Source of the DNA: Pirellulaceae bacterium
GTDB taxonomy: Bacteria > Planctomycetota > Planctomycetia > Pirellulales > Pirellulaceae
Length of the DNA: 64,000 nucleotides
NCBI GenBank assembly: GCA_022448645.1
Contig: JAKVBZ010000016.1
Span: 1-64,000, forward strand
Direction of reading: 5' to 3'
Below are positions 43,840 to 53,201 of the stretch, piece by piece (the stretch's first letter is position 1; the number at the start of each line of letters is the position of its first letter). The notes beneath the pieces are model-generated. The model did no database searches. It saw only the letters and a list, made by a program, of their open reading frames with translations, and had not been told where the DNA came from. A program made the translations under genes and the position numbers.

Positions 43840-44616
43840 TCAGGTCAAGCGTTGCACGTCCCCACAGACGCTAATGGCTTGCCCAGAAATGTGACGACCA
43901 GCAGGTGAGCATAAAAAGTAGATCATTTGGGCAACGTCTTCTGGGGTGACCATTTGTTGGAGCGAGGCAAGTTCGAGATAATTCTGTTCCATATCCTCGT
44001 AGGAAACACCAATCGCTTTCGCTTTGGCAGCAATCACGCCTTGAATGCGGGGACCATCAACAGGTCCTGGTAACACCGCGTTCACACGAATACCATCGCC
44101 GCCTAGTTCCGCGGCCAATGATTTCGCGAAACCGACGACGGCCCACTTGGAAGCAGCATAAGGCGTGCGCAACGGATATCCCAGTCGACCGGCTACGGAC
44201 GACAGGTGGACGATCGCACCTGCACCAGCTGAGCGCAAGCGAGGAACGGCACGTCGAGCACACAAGAACTGGCCCGTGAGGTTAACGGAAACCGTTTGTT
44301 CCCAATCCTCCAAGGCGATCTCTTCGACCGGGGCTGTCGGCCCAGCGATGCCAGCGTTGTTGATCAAAACATCTAGCCCGTTTAAATGTGCGTCGACGTC
44401 GGCAAACACCTGATCGACATCTTCGGGCTGTGCTACATCTGCCAATGTCGCTCCAATGTCCGGAAAAGTTGTTCTAAGTGTAGCAATGTGTTCTGTGGAA
44501 ATATCGCAGATGTGAACTCGCGCACCGTGAGCTAAAAACAGTTCGGCAGTCGTACGTCCAATTCCAGACGCTCCGGCGGTAATGAGAACACGCATTGGCG
44601 ATGAAGATGCGTTCAT
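43840..44616 (-). CDS. SDR-family oxidoreductase
   Basis: A 258-residue short-chain dehydrogenase/reductase. The nucleotide motif reads ITAGASGIG, with the first Gly of TGxxxGxG replaced by Ala. NNAGIAG, the Ser of VHLSSVAGR, and the catalytic YAASK are all present. The C-terminal SPAGRHISGQAISVCGD is typical of classical SDRs annotated as 3-oxoacyl reductases or sugar dehydrogenases. It is the first gene of a probable leftward pair with the Gfo/Idh/MocA gene. It is divergent from xseA. Confidence 0.85.
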   Translation of the reverse strand: MNASSSPMRVLITAGASGIGRTTAELFLAHGARVHICDISTEHIATLRTTFPDIGATLADVAQPEDVDQVFADVDAHLNGLDVLINNAGIAGPTAPVEEIALEDWEQTVSVNLTGQFLCARRAVPRLRSAGAGAIVHLSSVAGRLGYPLRTPYAASKWAVVGFAKSLAAELGGDGIRVNAVLPGPVDGPRIQGVIAAKAKAIGVSYEDMEQNYLELASLQQMVTPEDVAQMIYFLCSPAGRHISGQAISVCGDVQRLT

Positions 44617-44883
44617 GCAATCAGGTATTGGATGATTAAGTAGGGTCTAGCCTTCCAAAGTTCAGGAAGGATCGCTGCGAAACAGAGCGTTTGATTCAGT
44701 CAGTTTGTGGTGGATTAGGGTGACTGCGAGATAAGAACGAAATGCCTTATACCATGATTCAGAGGGTGTTTCCATCGGCGTCAGGTGGTTGGCGCAAGGC
44801 AGACTGCCGTATAAGATCGAGGTGGTGTTTGAGCGTGTTTCCAGGCGTTGAGCTGCGCCTCTCACACGAAGAAGATTCCCAGG

Positions 44884-46128
44884 ATGAATGTAGCTGCGCG
44901 GATGGAAATGGAATCTGAAGAGGCCGCCGTCTACTCGGTGGCTCAATTAACTGCGCAAGTCAAAGGTCTCTTAGAGACCACGTTCCCCAATGTGTGGGTA
45001 ACCGGTGAAATCTCGGATTTGTCGCGTCCCCGTTCTGGACATGTTTATTTCACGTTGAAGGACGAAACCTCGCAGATTCGCGCTGTCGTCTGGCGCGGTA
45101 CCGCAGAGCGTTTGCAGTGCGATCTGTCGGATGGTCTTGAGATCTTATGTCGTGGTAGCGTCGAGGTGTATGCACCTCGGGGGTCCTATCAGCTGATCAT
45201 TCGACAAGCGGAGCCTCGAGGAGAAGGGGCTTTCCAAGTTGCTTTTCGCAGGCTGCACGCCAAGTTGGCTGCGGAGGGGTTGTTCGAAACTCGACACAAA
45301 AAAATGCTGCCAAAAATCCCTCGGCGAATTGCGGTGGTCACGAGTCCAACGGGGGCGGCCATTCGTGACCTGCTGGAGGTCATGCGGAGAAGGTGGCCTC
45401 ACATTCATGTCACCGTGATACCCAGCCGTGTGCAAGGCGAAGGAGCTTCGTTGGAAATCGCCCAAGGCATTCAGGCTGCCAACGAGATGTCGGTGCCATA
45501 CGATGTCTTAGTGGTGTGTCGCGGAGGCGGAAGTGTAGAAGATCTGTGGTGCTTTAATGAAGAGCCGGTGGTGCGTGCTATCTTCGCTTCTCGAATTCCG
45601 GTTGTGTCGGCCGTCGGACATGAAATCGATGTTACGTTGTCGGATCTGGTGGCAGATGTTCGTGCCTTGACCCCTACAGAAGCTGGCGAACTACTTTTGC
45701 CATCCCAGGATGAAGTAGAGCGTCGGTTGACTGATCTGAGGCAGCGATACGTGACAGCGCTTCGGCAAAAAGCTTCCATGGCACGAACCCATTGGGCGAA
45801 CCTGAGCAGTCGTCGAGCTTTTGCCCGGCCGTTTGACTTCATTCTTGAGTACACGCGACGGTTAGATGACTTGGATCAGCGCGGTCATCGGGCCGTATGT
45901 CAGAGAATTGAAAGGGCGCACGAACGATTACGTAGCGTTACCGGAAAACTTGATGCCCTGAGTCCTTTGGGTGTTTTGGGGAGGGGTTACAGCCTTACCC
46001 ATCTGACAGAAGATGGAACCGTTCTATTCGATGCTGGGGTGTTGGATGAAGGTGATCAGATCACAACCCGTTTGGCACGCGGGCTGGTGATCAGTCGTGT
46101 CGAACGAAAGGAGTTAGCCGATTCATAG
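44884..46128 (+). CDS. xseA: Exodeoxyribonuclease VII large subunit
   Basis: 415 residues from ATG 44884 (frame open from 44848). The N-terminal OB-fold (about 15-110, YSVAQLTAQVKGLLETTFPN, ISDLSRPRSGHVYFTLKD) binds single-stranded DNA. The catalytic core has RIAVVTSPTGAAIRD, VVCRGGGSVEDLWCFNEE and VSAVGHEIDVTLSDLVAD. A coiled coil (about 280-350) recruits XseB subunits, and the C-terminal LGRGYSLT block is present. It degrades single-stranded DNA to oligonucleotides together with XseB. It is the first gene of the xseA-xseB-ispA-dxs-nadK operon. Confidence 0.96.
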   Translation: MNVAARMEMESEEAAVYSVAQLTAQVKGLLETTFPNVWVTGEISDLSRPRSGHVYFTLKDETSQIRAVVWRGTAERLQCDLSDGLEILCRGSVEVYAPRGSYQLIIRQAEPRGEGAFQVAFRRLHAKLAAEGLFETRHKKMLPKIPRRIAVVTSPTGAAIRDLLEVMRRRWPHIHVTVIPSRVQGEGASLEIAQGIQAANEMSVPYDVLVVCRGGGSVEDLWCFNEEPVVRAIFASRIPVVSAVGHEIDVTLSDLVADVRALTPTEAGELLLPSQDEVERRLTDLRQRYVTALRQKASMARTHWANLSSRRAFARPFDFILEYTRRLDDLDQRGHRAVCQRIERAHERLRSVTGKLDALSPLGVLGRGYSLTHLTEDGTVLFDAGVLDEGDQITTRLARGLVISRVERKELADS

Positions 46129-46201
46129 TTGATACGATACAATGAACCGGCTGATGTATCGTGCCAGTGGGGACTTAGGAAGGCCGAAATACAGGAAGGC
46201 G

Positions 46202-46618
46202 ATGACCGTGGCCACCAAGAAACGCAAGGTTGTAAAGAAAAAGAGCCGATCCACAGAAGAACCCGTGTCGTTTGAAGAGTCGTTACAGACGATTGAACAG
46301 TCGGTCACGCGTCTTGAGTCGGGTAACCTCGGATTGTCCGAAGCTCTGGAGGAATATGAGCGTGGAATTCGTGAATTGAAGCTCTGCCATGAACTATTGG
46401 AACGTGCTGAGCGTAGGATTGAATTGTTGACCGGAATTGATGCCGACGGGAATCCCGTGACTCAGGAATATCAAGAAGATGCGACGGAGGCAGAGGGTTC
46501 TGCGCCAGGAGCGGCTCAGGGGAGTAGCCGTCGAGCACGTATTCAGCCGGAATCGGGGACTCGAAGTAAGCTCCCGACTTCTGGGGATGACGTAGACGAG
46601 GAAAAACGTCTATTCTAA
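46202..46618 (+). CDS. xseB: Exodeoxyribonuclease VII small subunit
   Basis: 138 residues from ATG 46202, which has GGAAGG directly upstream; the frame itself is open from 46142. The core SFEESLQTIEQSVTRLESGN, LSEALEEYERGIREL and CHELLERAERRIELLTG is the standard two-helix XseB fold that packs on XseA. The N-terminus is Lys-rich and the C-terminal 55 residues are a disordered, charged tail longer than in most homologues (usual length about 80). It lies between xseA and ispA. Confidence 0.93.
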   Translation: MTVATKKRKVVKKKSRSTEEPVSFEESLQTIEQSVTRLESGNLGLSEALEEYERGIRELKLCHELLERAERRIELLTGIDADGNPVTQEYQEDATEAEGSAPGAAQGSSRRARIQPESGTRSKLPTSGDDVDEEKRLF

Positions 46619-46629
46619 AATTGGAAACA

Positions 46630-47622
46630 ATGACTCAAGGCCATTTTATGCTAGAGGACGGTGTTTCCATTTCCTCGGTCCAAGAGAGTACCCGGATGGT
46701 TCAAACAGGGACCTCGATCCTAGATCAATATGCCGCGCAAGCTCGGGAAGAAATCGACTCCGCTTTAGATACATGGAGCGAGTTCGATTCTAACTGTCCG
46801 ACTCGTCTGCGTGACGCGATTCGGCACAGTTTGTTGTCGTCTGGCAAAAGACTTCGTCCGCTATTGGTGTTGATGACCGCGGAAGCTTGCGGTTGCAGTC
46901 GTGGGGCTGCGATGCCAGCTGCGTGTGCGGTAGAGATGGTTCACACTTATTCGTTGATCCACGATGACCTACCAGCCATGGATGATGACGAAACGCGACG
47001 TGGCAAGCCGACGTGCCATGTAGCTTTCGACGAGGCGACGGCCATTTTGGCAGGTGACGCGTTACTGGCTGGGGCATTCGAAGTTCTCTCCAGTCATGTT
47101 GAGCCTGCATCGATTGCGGCGGCATGTTGTATCGAGCTGGCTCGTGCGACTGGACCTACGGCATTGGTGGGTGGACAAATGGATGATTTGCTTGCCGAAG
47201 AGGCCATCCGAGAAGAGTCGGAATGGACCGGGCCACTGGCGCGGCAAGAATTGTTGCAATCGATACATGCTCGAAAAACAGGGGCTTTGATTCGTGCCAG
47301 CGTTCGGTTGGGTGCTGTCATCGCTCAGGTCGACAGCGAACTTTTGCACCGGCTCGATTTGTATGGAGAAAAGATCGGCTTAGCTTTTCAAATTGCAGAC
47401 GACCTACTGGATGCTCGAGGTGATGCCAGCACCGTGGGCAAGGCCGTTGGCAAAGACATCCATCAAGGAAAACTGACGTTTCCTGGGGTTTGGGGCGTCG
47501 ACGAGAGCGCATGCCGTGCAGAGGAACTTGTTTCGGCAGCGTGTGACTTGCTCGGTCCGTTAGGAGCACGTGCGGAGTACCTTATCGCGTTGGCCCAATA
47601 CGTTCTCAAGAGGGATCACTAG
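46630..47622 (+). CDS. ispA: Farnesyl/geranylgeranyl diphosphate synthase
   Basis: 330 residues from ATG 46630 (TTG 46621 is also in frame). A trans-prenyltransferase making C15 or C20 diphosphate from IPP and DMAPP. The first Asp-rich motif is LIHDDLPAMDDDETRRG, with the two-residue insertion typical of bacterial FPP synthases. The second is FQIADDLLDARGD. GKRLRPLLVLM and GGQMDDL are also present. Two genes later dxs supplies the pathway. The longer-chain synthase at 9.5 kb would use its product. Confidence 0.93.
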   Translation: MTQGHFMLEDGVSISSVQESTRMVQTGTSILDQYAAQAREEIDSALDTWSEFDSNCPTRLRDAIRHSLLSSGKRLRPLLVLMTAEACGCSRGAAMPAACAVEMVHTYSLIHDDLPAMDDDETRRGKPTCHVAFDEATAILAGDALLAGAFEVLSSHVEPASIAAACCIELARATGPTALVGGQMDDLLAEEAIREESEWTGPLARQELLQSIHARKTGALIRASVRLGAVIAQVDSELLHRLDLYGEKIGLAFQIADDLLDARGDASTVGKAVGKDIHQGKLTFPGVWGVDESACRAEELVSAACDLLGPLGARAEYLIALAQYVLKRDH

Positions 47623-47626
47623 CACG

Positions 47627-49531
47627 ATGCACGAGTTGTTGTCCCAAATTGAATCTCCCGACAGTTTGCGTGGTATGTCTTCGAAGGACTTGGACCGTTT
47701 AGCCCAAGAGATGCGGGATGCGCTGTGCCAAATCGTTTCGGAGCGAACGGCGCACTTTGCCTCGAATTTAGGCGTCGTCGAACTTTGCTTGGCCCTTCAT
47801 AGCACATTTGATTTTCGCCGGGACCGTTTGATCTGGGATACCGGCCATCAGATATATCCCCACAAGTTGGTAACGGGGCGTTACCACGAATTTAAAACCA
47901 TCCGTACTAAGGGTGGTCTGATGGGATACCCGAACCCAAATGAAAGTGAATACGACTTATTCATGACGGGGCATGCCGGGTGTAGCATTTCCACGGTATT
48001 GGGGCTGCGTAGTGGAGATGAGCTGCTGGGGCAAGAGGAACGACATGCTGTAGCTGTGATCGGTGATGGAGCATTTCCATCGGGGATTGTGTATGAAGCC
48101 TTGAACAATACCAGTCGGATGAAGAAGTTCCTGGTAGTGTTGAACGACAATAAAATGTCGATTTGCCCGCGTGTTGGTGGTATGGCCGATTACCTGGATC
48201 GCTTGCGCACGAATCCGTTTTACACAGGTTTGAAGACAGAGATCGTGAAGGTCCTGAACCGAATGCCGGTTTTTGGTGATCCTGCGGAACGACTGTTGGC
48301 ACAGATCAAAGAAGGGGTCAAGGCCGGTCTGCATGGGGGAATGCTGTTCGAAGATCTTGGTTTCAGCTACATCGGTCCCATCGACGGACATGATATTGGA
48401 TTGATGAGGAAATACTTGAAGATGGTCAAGGATCTGGACGAGCCTGTTTTGTTGCATGTGGTTACCGAAAAAGGCCACGGATTCCAGCCTGCTGAGCAAG
48501 ACCCTGTCTATTTTCATACTCCTCCAGCATTCGTACAGGACAAGGGCAAGCCGATTCCTAAGAGTACTTCCAGTAGGCAAGCCTACACTCATGTGGCTAG
48601 TGACGCGATTCTCGACGTGATGCATCGGAATGATAAGGTCACTGTTATGACCGCCGCCATGTGTCAAGGAAACAAGCTGGAGCCGATTCGCGAACAGATT
48701 ACGGAACGGTTCTTTGACACAGGGATTTGTGAGTCGCATACGGTGGCCTTTGCGGCGGGGCAGGCCAAAGCGGGTTTGCGACCGGTAGTCGATATCTACA
48801 GTACGTTCCTACAACGTAGTTTCGACCAGATCTTTCAGGAAGTGGCGCTGCAAAACTTGCCCGTGACTTTCATGTTGGATCGTTCAGGATTAACCGGTGC
48901 GGATGGACCAACCCATCATGGGGTGTTTGACTTAGGGTATATGCGGTTGTTGCCCAACATGGTCGTCATGGCACCTGGTGATTCTTTTGACTTGGCCGCC
49001 ATGCTTGATTTTGCCATCCAGCAACCCTCTCCTTGTTCGTTGCGCTATCCGAAAACCTCTGCGGAAACTGTTGAGGGAGATCGACAGCCGATAGCGTTGG
49101 GCCGTGCGGAATGTTTGCGGGCAGGGAATGATGGTGTGATCTTTTGTTGTGGAACCTTATTGACTGCCTGCTTGGAAGCCGCTGATGTGCTTCGCGCTGA
49201 AGGGCTCGAGGTGGGCGTTGTGAATGCCCGTTTCGTCAAACCATTGGATCGTGAAACGATCCTTATGATGGCGGAGCAAAGTAGATTTGTGGTGACGGTC
49301 GAAGAAGCTGCCTTGGCCGGTGGGTTCGGTAGTGCTGTGGTAGAACTCTTGTCCGATGCTCGTGTTAATGTTGGCGTTATGAAACGGTTGGGGGTTCCCG
49401 ACCACTTTGTCGAACACGGTGACAGAGCGGAATTGCTCGCTGATTTACGCCTCGATGCCAACGGTATTGTGGACGCATGTCGGTCTGCTGCGAAAATCGC
49501 GGGCATCCGGAACGCCGTCGACACTCGCTAA
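47627..49531 (+). CDS. dxs: 1-deoxy-D-xylulose-5-phosphate synthase
   Basis: 634 residues from ATG 47627, four bases after ispA. This thiamine-diphosphate enzyme makes DXP from pyruvate and glyceraldehyde 3-phosphate, the first step of the MEP pathway. The ThDP site is VIGDGAFPSGIVYEALNN, near the variant substrate-side blocks DTGHQIYPHKLVTGRYHEF and MTGHAGCSISTVLGL. The transketolase-type middle domain has DRSGLTGADGPTHHGVFDLG, and the C-terminal domain is complete. The core motifs differ from the common DXS wording (DVGHQAYPHK, TGHSSTSIS) in a way I associate with planctomycete sequences. The operon context supports the call. Confidence 0.9.
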   Translation: MHELLSQIESPDSLRGMSSKDLDRLAQEMRDALCQIVSERTAHFASNLGVVELCLALHSTFDFRRDRLIWDTGHQIYPHKLVTGRYHEFKTIRTKGGLMGYPNPNESEYDLFMTGHAGCSISTVLGLRSGDELLGQEERHAVAVIGDGAFPSGIVYEALNNTSRMKKFLVVLNDNKMSICPRVGGMADYLDRLRTNPFYTGLKTEIVKVLNRMPVFGDPAERLLAQIKEGVKAGLHGGMLFEDLGFSYIGPIDGHDIGLMRKYLKMVKDLDEPVLLHVVTEKGHGFQPAEQDPVYFHTPPAFVQDKGKPIPKSTSSRQAYTHVASDAILDVMHRNDKVTVMTAAMCQGNKLEPIREQITERFFDTGICESHTVAFAAGQAKAGLRPVVDIYSTFLQRSFDQIFQEVALQNLPVTFMLDRSGLTGADGPTHHGVFDLGYMRLLPNMVVMAPGDSFDLAAMLDFAIQQPSPCSLRYPKTSAETVEGDRQPIALGRAECLRAGNDGVIFCCGTLLTACLEAADVLRAEGLEVGVVNARFVKPLDRETILMMAEQSRFVVTVEEAALAGGFGSAVVELLSDARVNVGVMKRLGVPDHFVEHGDRAELLADLRLDANGIVDACRSAAKIAGIRNAVDTR

Positions 49532-49543
49532 GAGGAGTTTCGA

Positions 49544-50425
49544 TTGCAGCCGTCCTGGTCTAATTCGAATCGGACGCAGCTTCGCGCTGTCTTGCTCGGC
49601 ATGGCCAATGACAAACCGACCGTGCTGAAAGAGGCGGATCGGTTAAGGCCTACCATCAGCCAGCATTGGGATATCGTTTTCGAAGACCTTTATGGCAAGG
49701 AAGATTTGGCCGACGTCGAAGCCGACGTCGCAGTGGTTATGGGCGGTGATGGCTCGATGCTCCGGGCCGCTAAGCAGATGGGACATCGTCAGTGGCCCGT
49801 TGTGGGAGTTAATCTGGGAAGATTGGGGTTTCTTGCAGACCTGGCACCTGACGAAATAGGGCAGGTTCTGGCTGGTATCACTGCTGGCAACTGTGAGTTG
49901 GTCGAGCACCTGATGCTTGAGTGCTCCGTCGAAACTGCCGACAAGACTCGGGCAGCCACCTTGGGGCTGAATGAAGCGGCCATTATGGGCGGGCCCCGTC
50001 ATCGACTGTTGGATATCGATCTGTACGTTGACTCAGAATTGGCCACGACCTATAGTTGCGACGGTTTGATTGTGAGTACGCCGGTGGGATCAACGGGACA
50101 TAGTTTATCGGCAGGTGGACCGATCCTGCGATCAGATCTACAAGCTTTTGTCGTGTCGCCCATCAGTCCACACACATTGACGGTACGTCCTTTGGTGGAT
50201 GCTGCTGACCGTGTGTACCACATGGTGGTACGGGAGCCTGGGGAACACACCGAGCTATTGGTCGACGGTCAAGCGTTGTGTCGTCTCTTGCCTGGAGACC
50301 GGGTTTGTGTCGAGCGTTCGGATGCCGTGTTCCGTACCGTACAGGTTGGTGGGCACACATACTATAAAATGCTCCGGGACAAGCTCGATTGGGGTGGACG
50401 GATACGCAGTAAACGTGAGCCATAA
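49544..50425 (+). CDS. nadK: NAD kinase
   Basis: 293 residues. It phosphorylates NAD to NADP. The GGDGSMLRAAK loop, the LNEAAI block and the GLIVSTPVGSTGHSLSAGGPI block are intact. The C-terminus ends in beta strands rich in charged residues. The start is TTG 49544: GAGGAG lies seven bases before it and dxs ends 12 bases upstream, so it belongs to the same operon. An ATG alternative at 49601 would remove part of the first strand. Confidence 0.95.
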   Translation: MQPSWSNSNRTQLRAVLLGMANDKPTVLKEADRLRPTISQHWDIVFEDLYGKEDLADVEADVAVVMGGDGSMLRAAKQMGHRQWPVVGVNLGRLGFLADLAPDEIGQVLAGITAGNCELVEHLMLECSVETADKTRAATLGLNEAAIMGGPRHRLLDIDLYVDSELATTYSCDGLIVSTPVGSTGHSLSAGGPILRSDLQAFVVSPISPHTLTVRPLVDAADRVYHMVVREPGEHTELLVDGQALCRLLPGDRVCVERSDAVFRTVQVGGHTYYKMLRDKLDWGGRIRSKREP

Positions 50426-50470
50426 GGCTCGGCGAAAGGGAACGAACTTAGCTAGCAAGGAAGCTATCTT

Positions 50471-51562
50471 ATGAAGCCGTTCAGATTCTACGTTGTCTTG
50501 TTGGGCATTCTGATCCACTGCAATTCACCACTTCACGGTGTGGAAACGATCGACAACTCGTCCTCCACTGCATCACCCACTGCTGCAGGATTACCAGATG
50601 GTGTGGGTGAAGTCGAATCGAGTAACACAGATACTGCAGCAGGTCGTGTAGCTGATGGACGTTCTGGACAGGCTGTCGATCAAAACGCGACGTATGAGTT
50701 GAGATACAAATTTCGTCAAGATGAGACGTTGCGTTGGGAGGTGAATCATCTTGTGACGGTGGAAACTGCGATTCAAGGTACCACCCAAAAGGCCGAAACT
50801 GGCAGTCGTTCCACAAAGACCTGGCGGATCATTTCAGTGGACACTGAAGGAAATGCGGTTTTTGTACATTCGGTTGAAGATGTTGACATGTGGCAAAGGG
50901 TGACGGGACGTCAGGAGATTCGGTACAACAGTTCGACGGATGACAAGGTACCCCCTGAATATGAAAATGTAGCAGCCTCTGTCGGAGTGCCTTTGTCGAC
51001 AATTACATTGTCCACCGTGGGAGAAGTCATTGAAAGAAATGATCGGAAAGGATCTAAGCAAGAACAGCATGCCATCGTGACCATGCCGTTCCCTGGTCAT
51101 CCGGTGCGAATTCAGGATCAGTGGGAAACGCCATACGTGATTCCTGTCCGCACGCCGAATGGTACACTGATCAACATTCAGGCTCGACAAGTCTTTCGAT
51201 TGGAAAAGGTGGTCGCTGGGTTGGCTACCATATCTTTAGATACGGAAGTTCTGTCTCCTGTCAAGGATCCGCGAATTCGAGCACAGTTAGTGCAGCGATT
51301 GTTGGGAGGAACGATTAAGTTTGATATCGATGCTGGTTGTGTACGGCGGCAGCGGATGGAACTGAAGGAGTCAGTGTTGGCATTCAGCGGTGCAGAGAGT
51401 TCCATGGACTACAAGGCACGTTTTACAGAAGATTTGGTGGAGGTTGACTTGGCAGCGATATCTTCGGAGCAGGCATCGTCAGGTAAGTCGCCGGACGGAT
51501 CTTCTTCTCAACCTGTGGAGACGGCAAACAAACGGGGGGAAAGCCCCAGGATACGCCGTTAA
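50471..51562 (+). CDS. Secreted protein of unknown function
   Basis: 363 residues. The signal peptide is KPFRFYVVLLGILIHCNSPL, ending near HGVE. A Ser/Thr/Ala-rich spacer (about 25-75) is followed by a predicted all-beta domain (about 76-310), starting YELRYKFRQDETLRWEVNH. The last 45 residues are polar and disordered. The strand pattern, with LRYKF near the start and a long central repeat of alternating hydrophobics, recalls planctomycete DUF6263-type proteins, but that is a weak resemblance. It follows nadK by 45 bases and may share its transcript. Confidence 0.6.
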   Translation: MKPFRFYVVLLGILIHCNSPLHGVETIDNSSSTASPTAAGLPDGVGEVESSNTDTAAGRVADGRSGQAVDQNATYELRYKFRQDETLRWEVNHLVTVETAIQGTTQKAETGSRSTKTWRIISVDTEGNAVFVHSVEDVDMWQRVTGRQEIRYNSSTDDKVPPEYENVAASVGVPLSTITLSTVGEVIERNDRKGSKQEQHAIVTMPFPGHPVRIQDQWETPYVIPVRTPNGTLINIQARQVFRLEKVVAGLATISLDTEVLSPVKDPRIRAQLVQRLLGGTIKFDIDAGCVRRQRMELKESVLAFSGAESSMDYKARFTEDLVEVDLAAISSEQASSGKSPDGSSSQPVETANKRGESPRIRR

Positions 51563-51862
51563 TCGTCGCTGGACCTAAATCTTCGAATCGGGCCGCGAGG
51601 TTCATCTTGAATCGTCAATGCCTGGGAATGATTCGATTCACCCTGGTGACGTTTGTCTTGCCGCAGCTTATACTAAGCGCTGTACGGGTAGGATTCGTTT
51701 GGATCGCAGTACAGGCTTCTAGGTTACCCCCCCCGTTTACGCCCGATCGCGTGGCAGGGCAGGTCTCGGCAGCCGTATTGTAAATTCGCCATGGACAGGC
51801 AAGGGGGCATGGATGCCGAATGACGTGTATGCCAGATTTTGTAAAACTCCGAGGAAGTATCT
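51563..51862. other. Intergenic region (300 bp)
   Basis: No gene is seen. It contains a run of eight C residues at 51727-51734. GAGGAAG seven bases before the ATG at 51863 is a clear ribosome-binding site. No confident promoter was found. Confidence 0.4.
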
Positions 51863-53167
51863 ATGTCGCGGGAAATTGGGTTTTGGGTCATCGCGCTAAG
51901 TTTGTCTCTGGTTTTCGTGGGGTATGTCCAGGCGGATTGGCCTCAATATCGAGGTCCAAATGGAGATGGACGTATTGACGAATCGTTGCCTCAGGTTTCA
52001 TGGTCTGAGGAAGGCCCACAGTTCGTCTGGAATATCGGTACGCCACTCGGTTTTAGCTCGTTCAGCGTGGCGGACGGAATGGCCGTGACGTTGATCTCTC
52101 GTGACGAAGAGGGAGACGCTCGCCATGAAGTTTGTTTGATGTTGGATGCCTTGACTGGGAAGCCGCTCTGGGAACGAACATTCGGCAGCAGTAAGTATGA
52201 ACACGGTGGCGGGGATGCAGGTGCTCCGGGGAATCGTGGCGGCGACGGTCCACGGTCTACCCCCACGATCCATGAAGGCCGAATTTATGTGTACGATGCG
52301 CATTTGTTACTGACCTGTATGGAAGCCACGTCTGGCAAGATTCTCTGGCAGCAAGATATTGCCAAGGATTTTGAAGGAAAGAACATTACATGGAAAAATG
52401 CGGCGTCGCCGGTGATTGTAGGCGATATGGTGTGTGTGCCTGGTGGTGGGCCTGGCAAAGCCTTTTTGGCGTTTGATCACCGTAGTGGAGAATTAGTCTG
52501 GCATAGTGGAAACGAAGCTATGACGCATGCGACTCCGGTAGTGACGCCAATTTCTGGAACCAACCAACTTGTGTTTTTTGCCCAGTCTGGTCTCGTGGGT
52601 GTTGACCCACGTGACGGTGAGGAATTGTGGCATGCTCCGTTTGACTATCGTACCTCGACCGCCGCTTCTCCCGTGGTGGAGCGAGATTTCGTTTATTGCT
52701 CGGCCGGATACGGCGTGGGTGCGGGAGTCTTTCAGATTTCACGTTCCGATCAAGGTTTTTCGGCAGATGAAGTCTGGTTGATGAACAACAAGTTGATGAA
52801 TCACTGGAGTACGCCTGTTGTTCGTGATGGGTTTTTATACGGGATCTACGGTTTCAAAGAATATGGCGACGCGCCATTGCAGTGTGTTGAGCTGGAGACT
52901 GGCAAAGTACAGTGGTCGCAAGAAGGATTCGGTCAGGGAAATTGTATTTTGGTCGGTGAACACCTGATCGTTTTGTCAGACGATGGTCGACTCGTGATTG
53001 TCGAAGCGCAACCGAATGCTTATGTAGAGTTGACGAATGTCCAAGCCGTGTCCGGAAAATGCTGGTCGACTCCAGCTTACAATGACGGGCTAGTTTATGT
53101 TCGCAGCACGGTAGAAGGAGCTTGTTTGCGGTTGGGCGAGCTACCCATTGGAGACGCCCAGCGTTAA
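51863..53167 (+). CDS. Secreted PQQ-like beta-propeller repeat protein
   Basis: 434 residues. The signal peptide (IALSLSLVFVGYVQA) is followed by DWPQYRGPNGDGR, the usual opening of planctomycete outer-membrane-type beta-propeller proteins. At least five blades contain the PQQ-repeat core of the form LDALTGKPLWERTF, MEATSGKILWQQD, HRSGELVWHS, DPRDGEELWHAPF and LETGKVQWSQ. No cofactor-binding Cys-Cys or Asp-Glu pair of true PQQ dehydrogenases was recognised. The protein is therefore likely a scaffold or binding protein and not a dehydrogenase. GAGGAAG precedes the ATG. Confidence 0.86.
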   Translation: MSREIGFWVIALSLSLVFVGYVQADWPQYRGPNGDGRIDESLPQVSWSEEGPQFVWNIGTPLGFSSFSVADGMAVTLISRDEEGDARHEVCLMLDALTGKPLWERTFGSSKYEHGGGDAGAPGNRGGDGPRSTPTIHEGRIYVYDAHLLLTCMEATSGKILWQQDIAKDFEGKNITWKNAASPVIVGDMVCVPGGGPGKAFLAFDHRSGELVWHSGNEAMTHATPVVTPISGTNQLVFFAQSGLVGVDPRDGEELWHAPFDYRTSTAASPVVERDFVYCSAGYGVGAGVFQISRSDQGFSADEVWLMNNKLMNHWSTPVVRDGFLYGIYGFKEYGDAPLQCVELETGKVQWSQEGFGQGNCILVGEHLIVLSDDGRLVIVEAQPNAYVELTNVQAVSGKCWSTPAYNDGLVYVRSTVEGACLRLGELPIGDAQR

Positions 53168-53201
53168 CTGGAGATGAAATGCATCCACGGACAGTAATCA
53201 A

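Noticed and set aside
51727..51734. Run of eight C bases
   Set aside because: A phase-variation tract was considered, but it lies 129 bases ahead of the start and outside any coding sequence or recognised promoter spacer.
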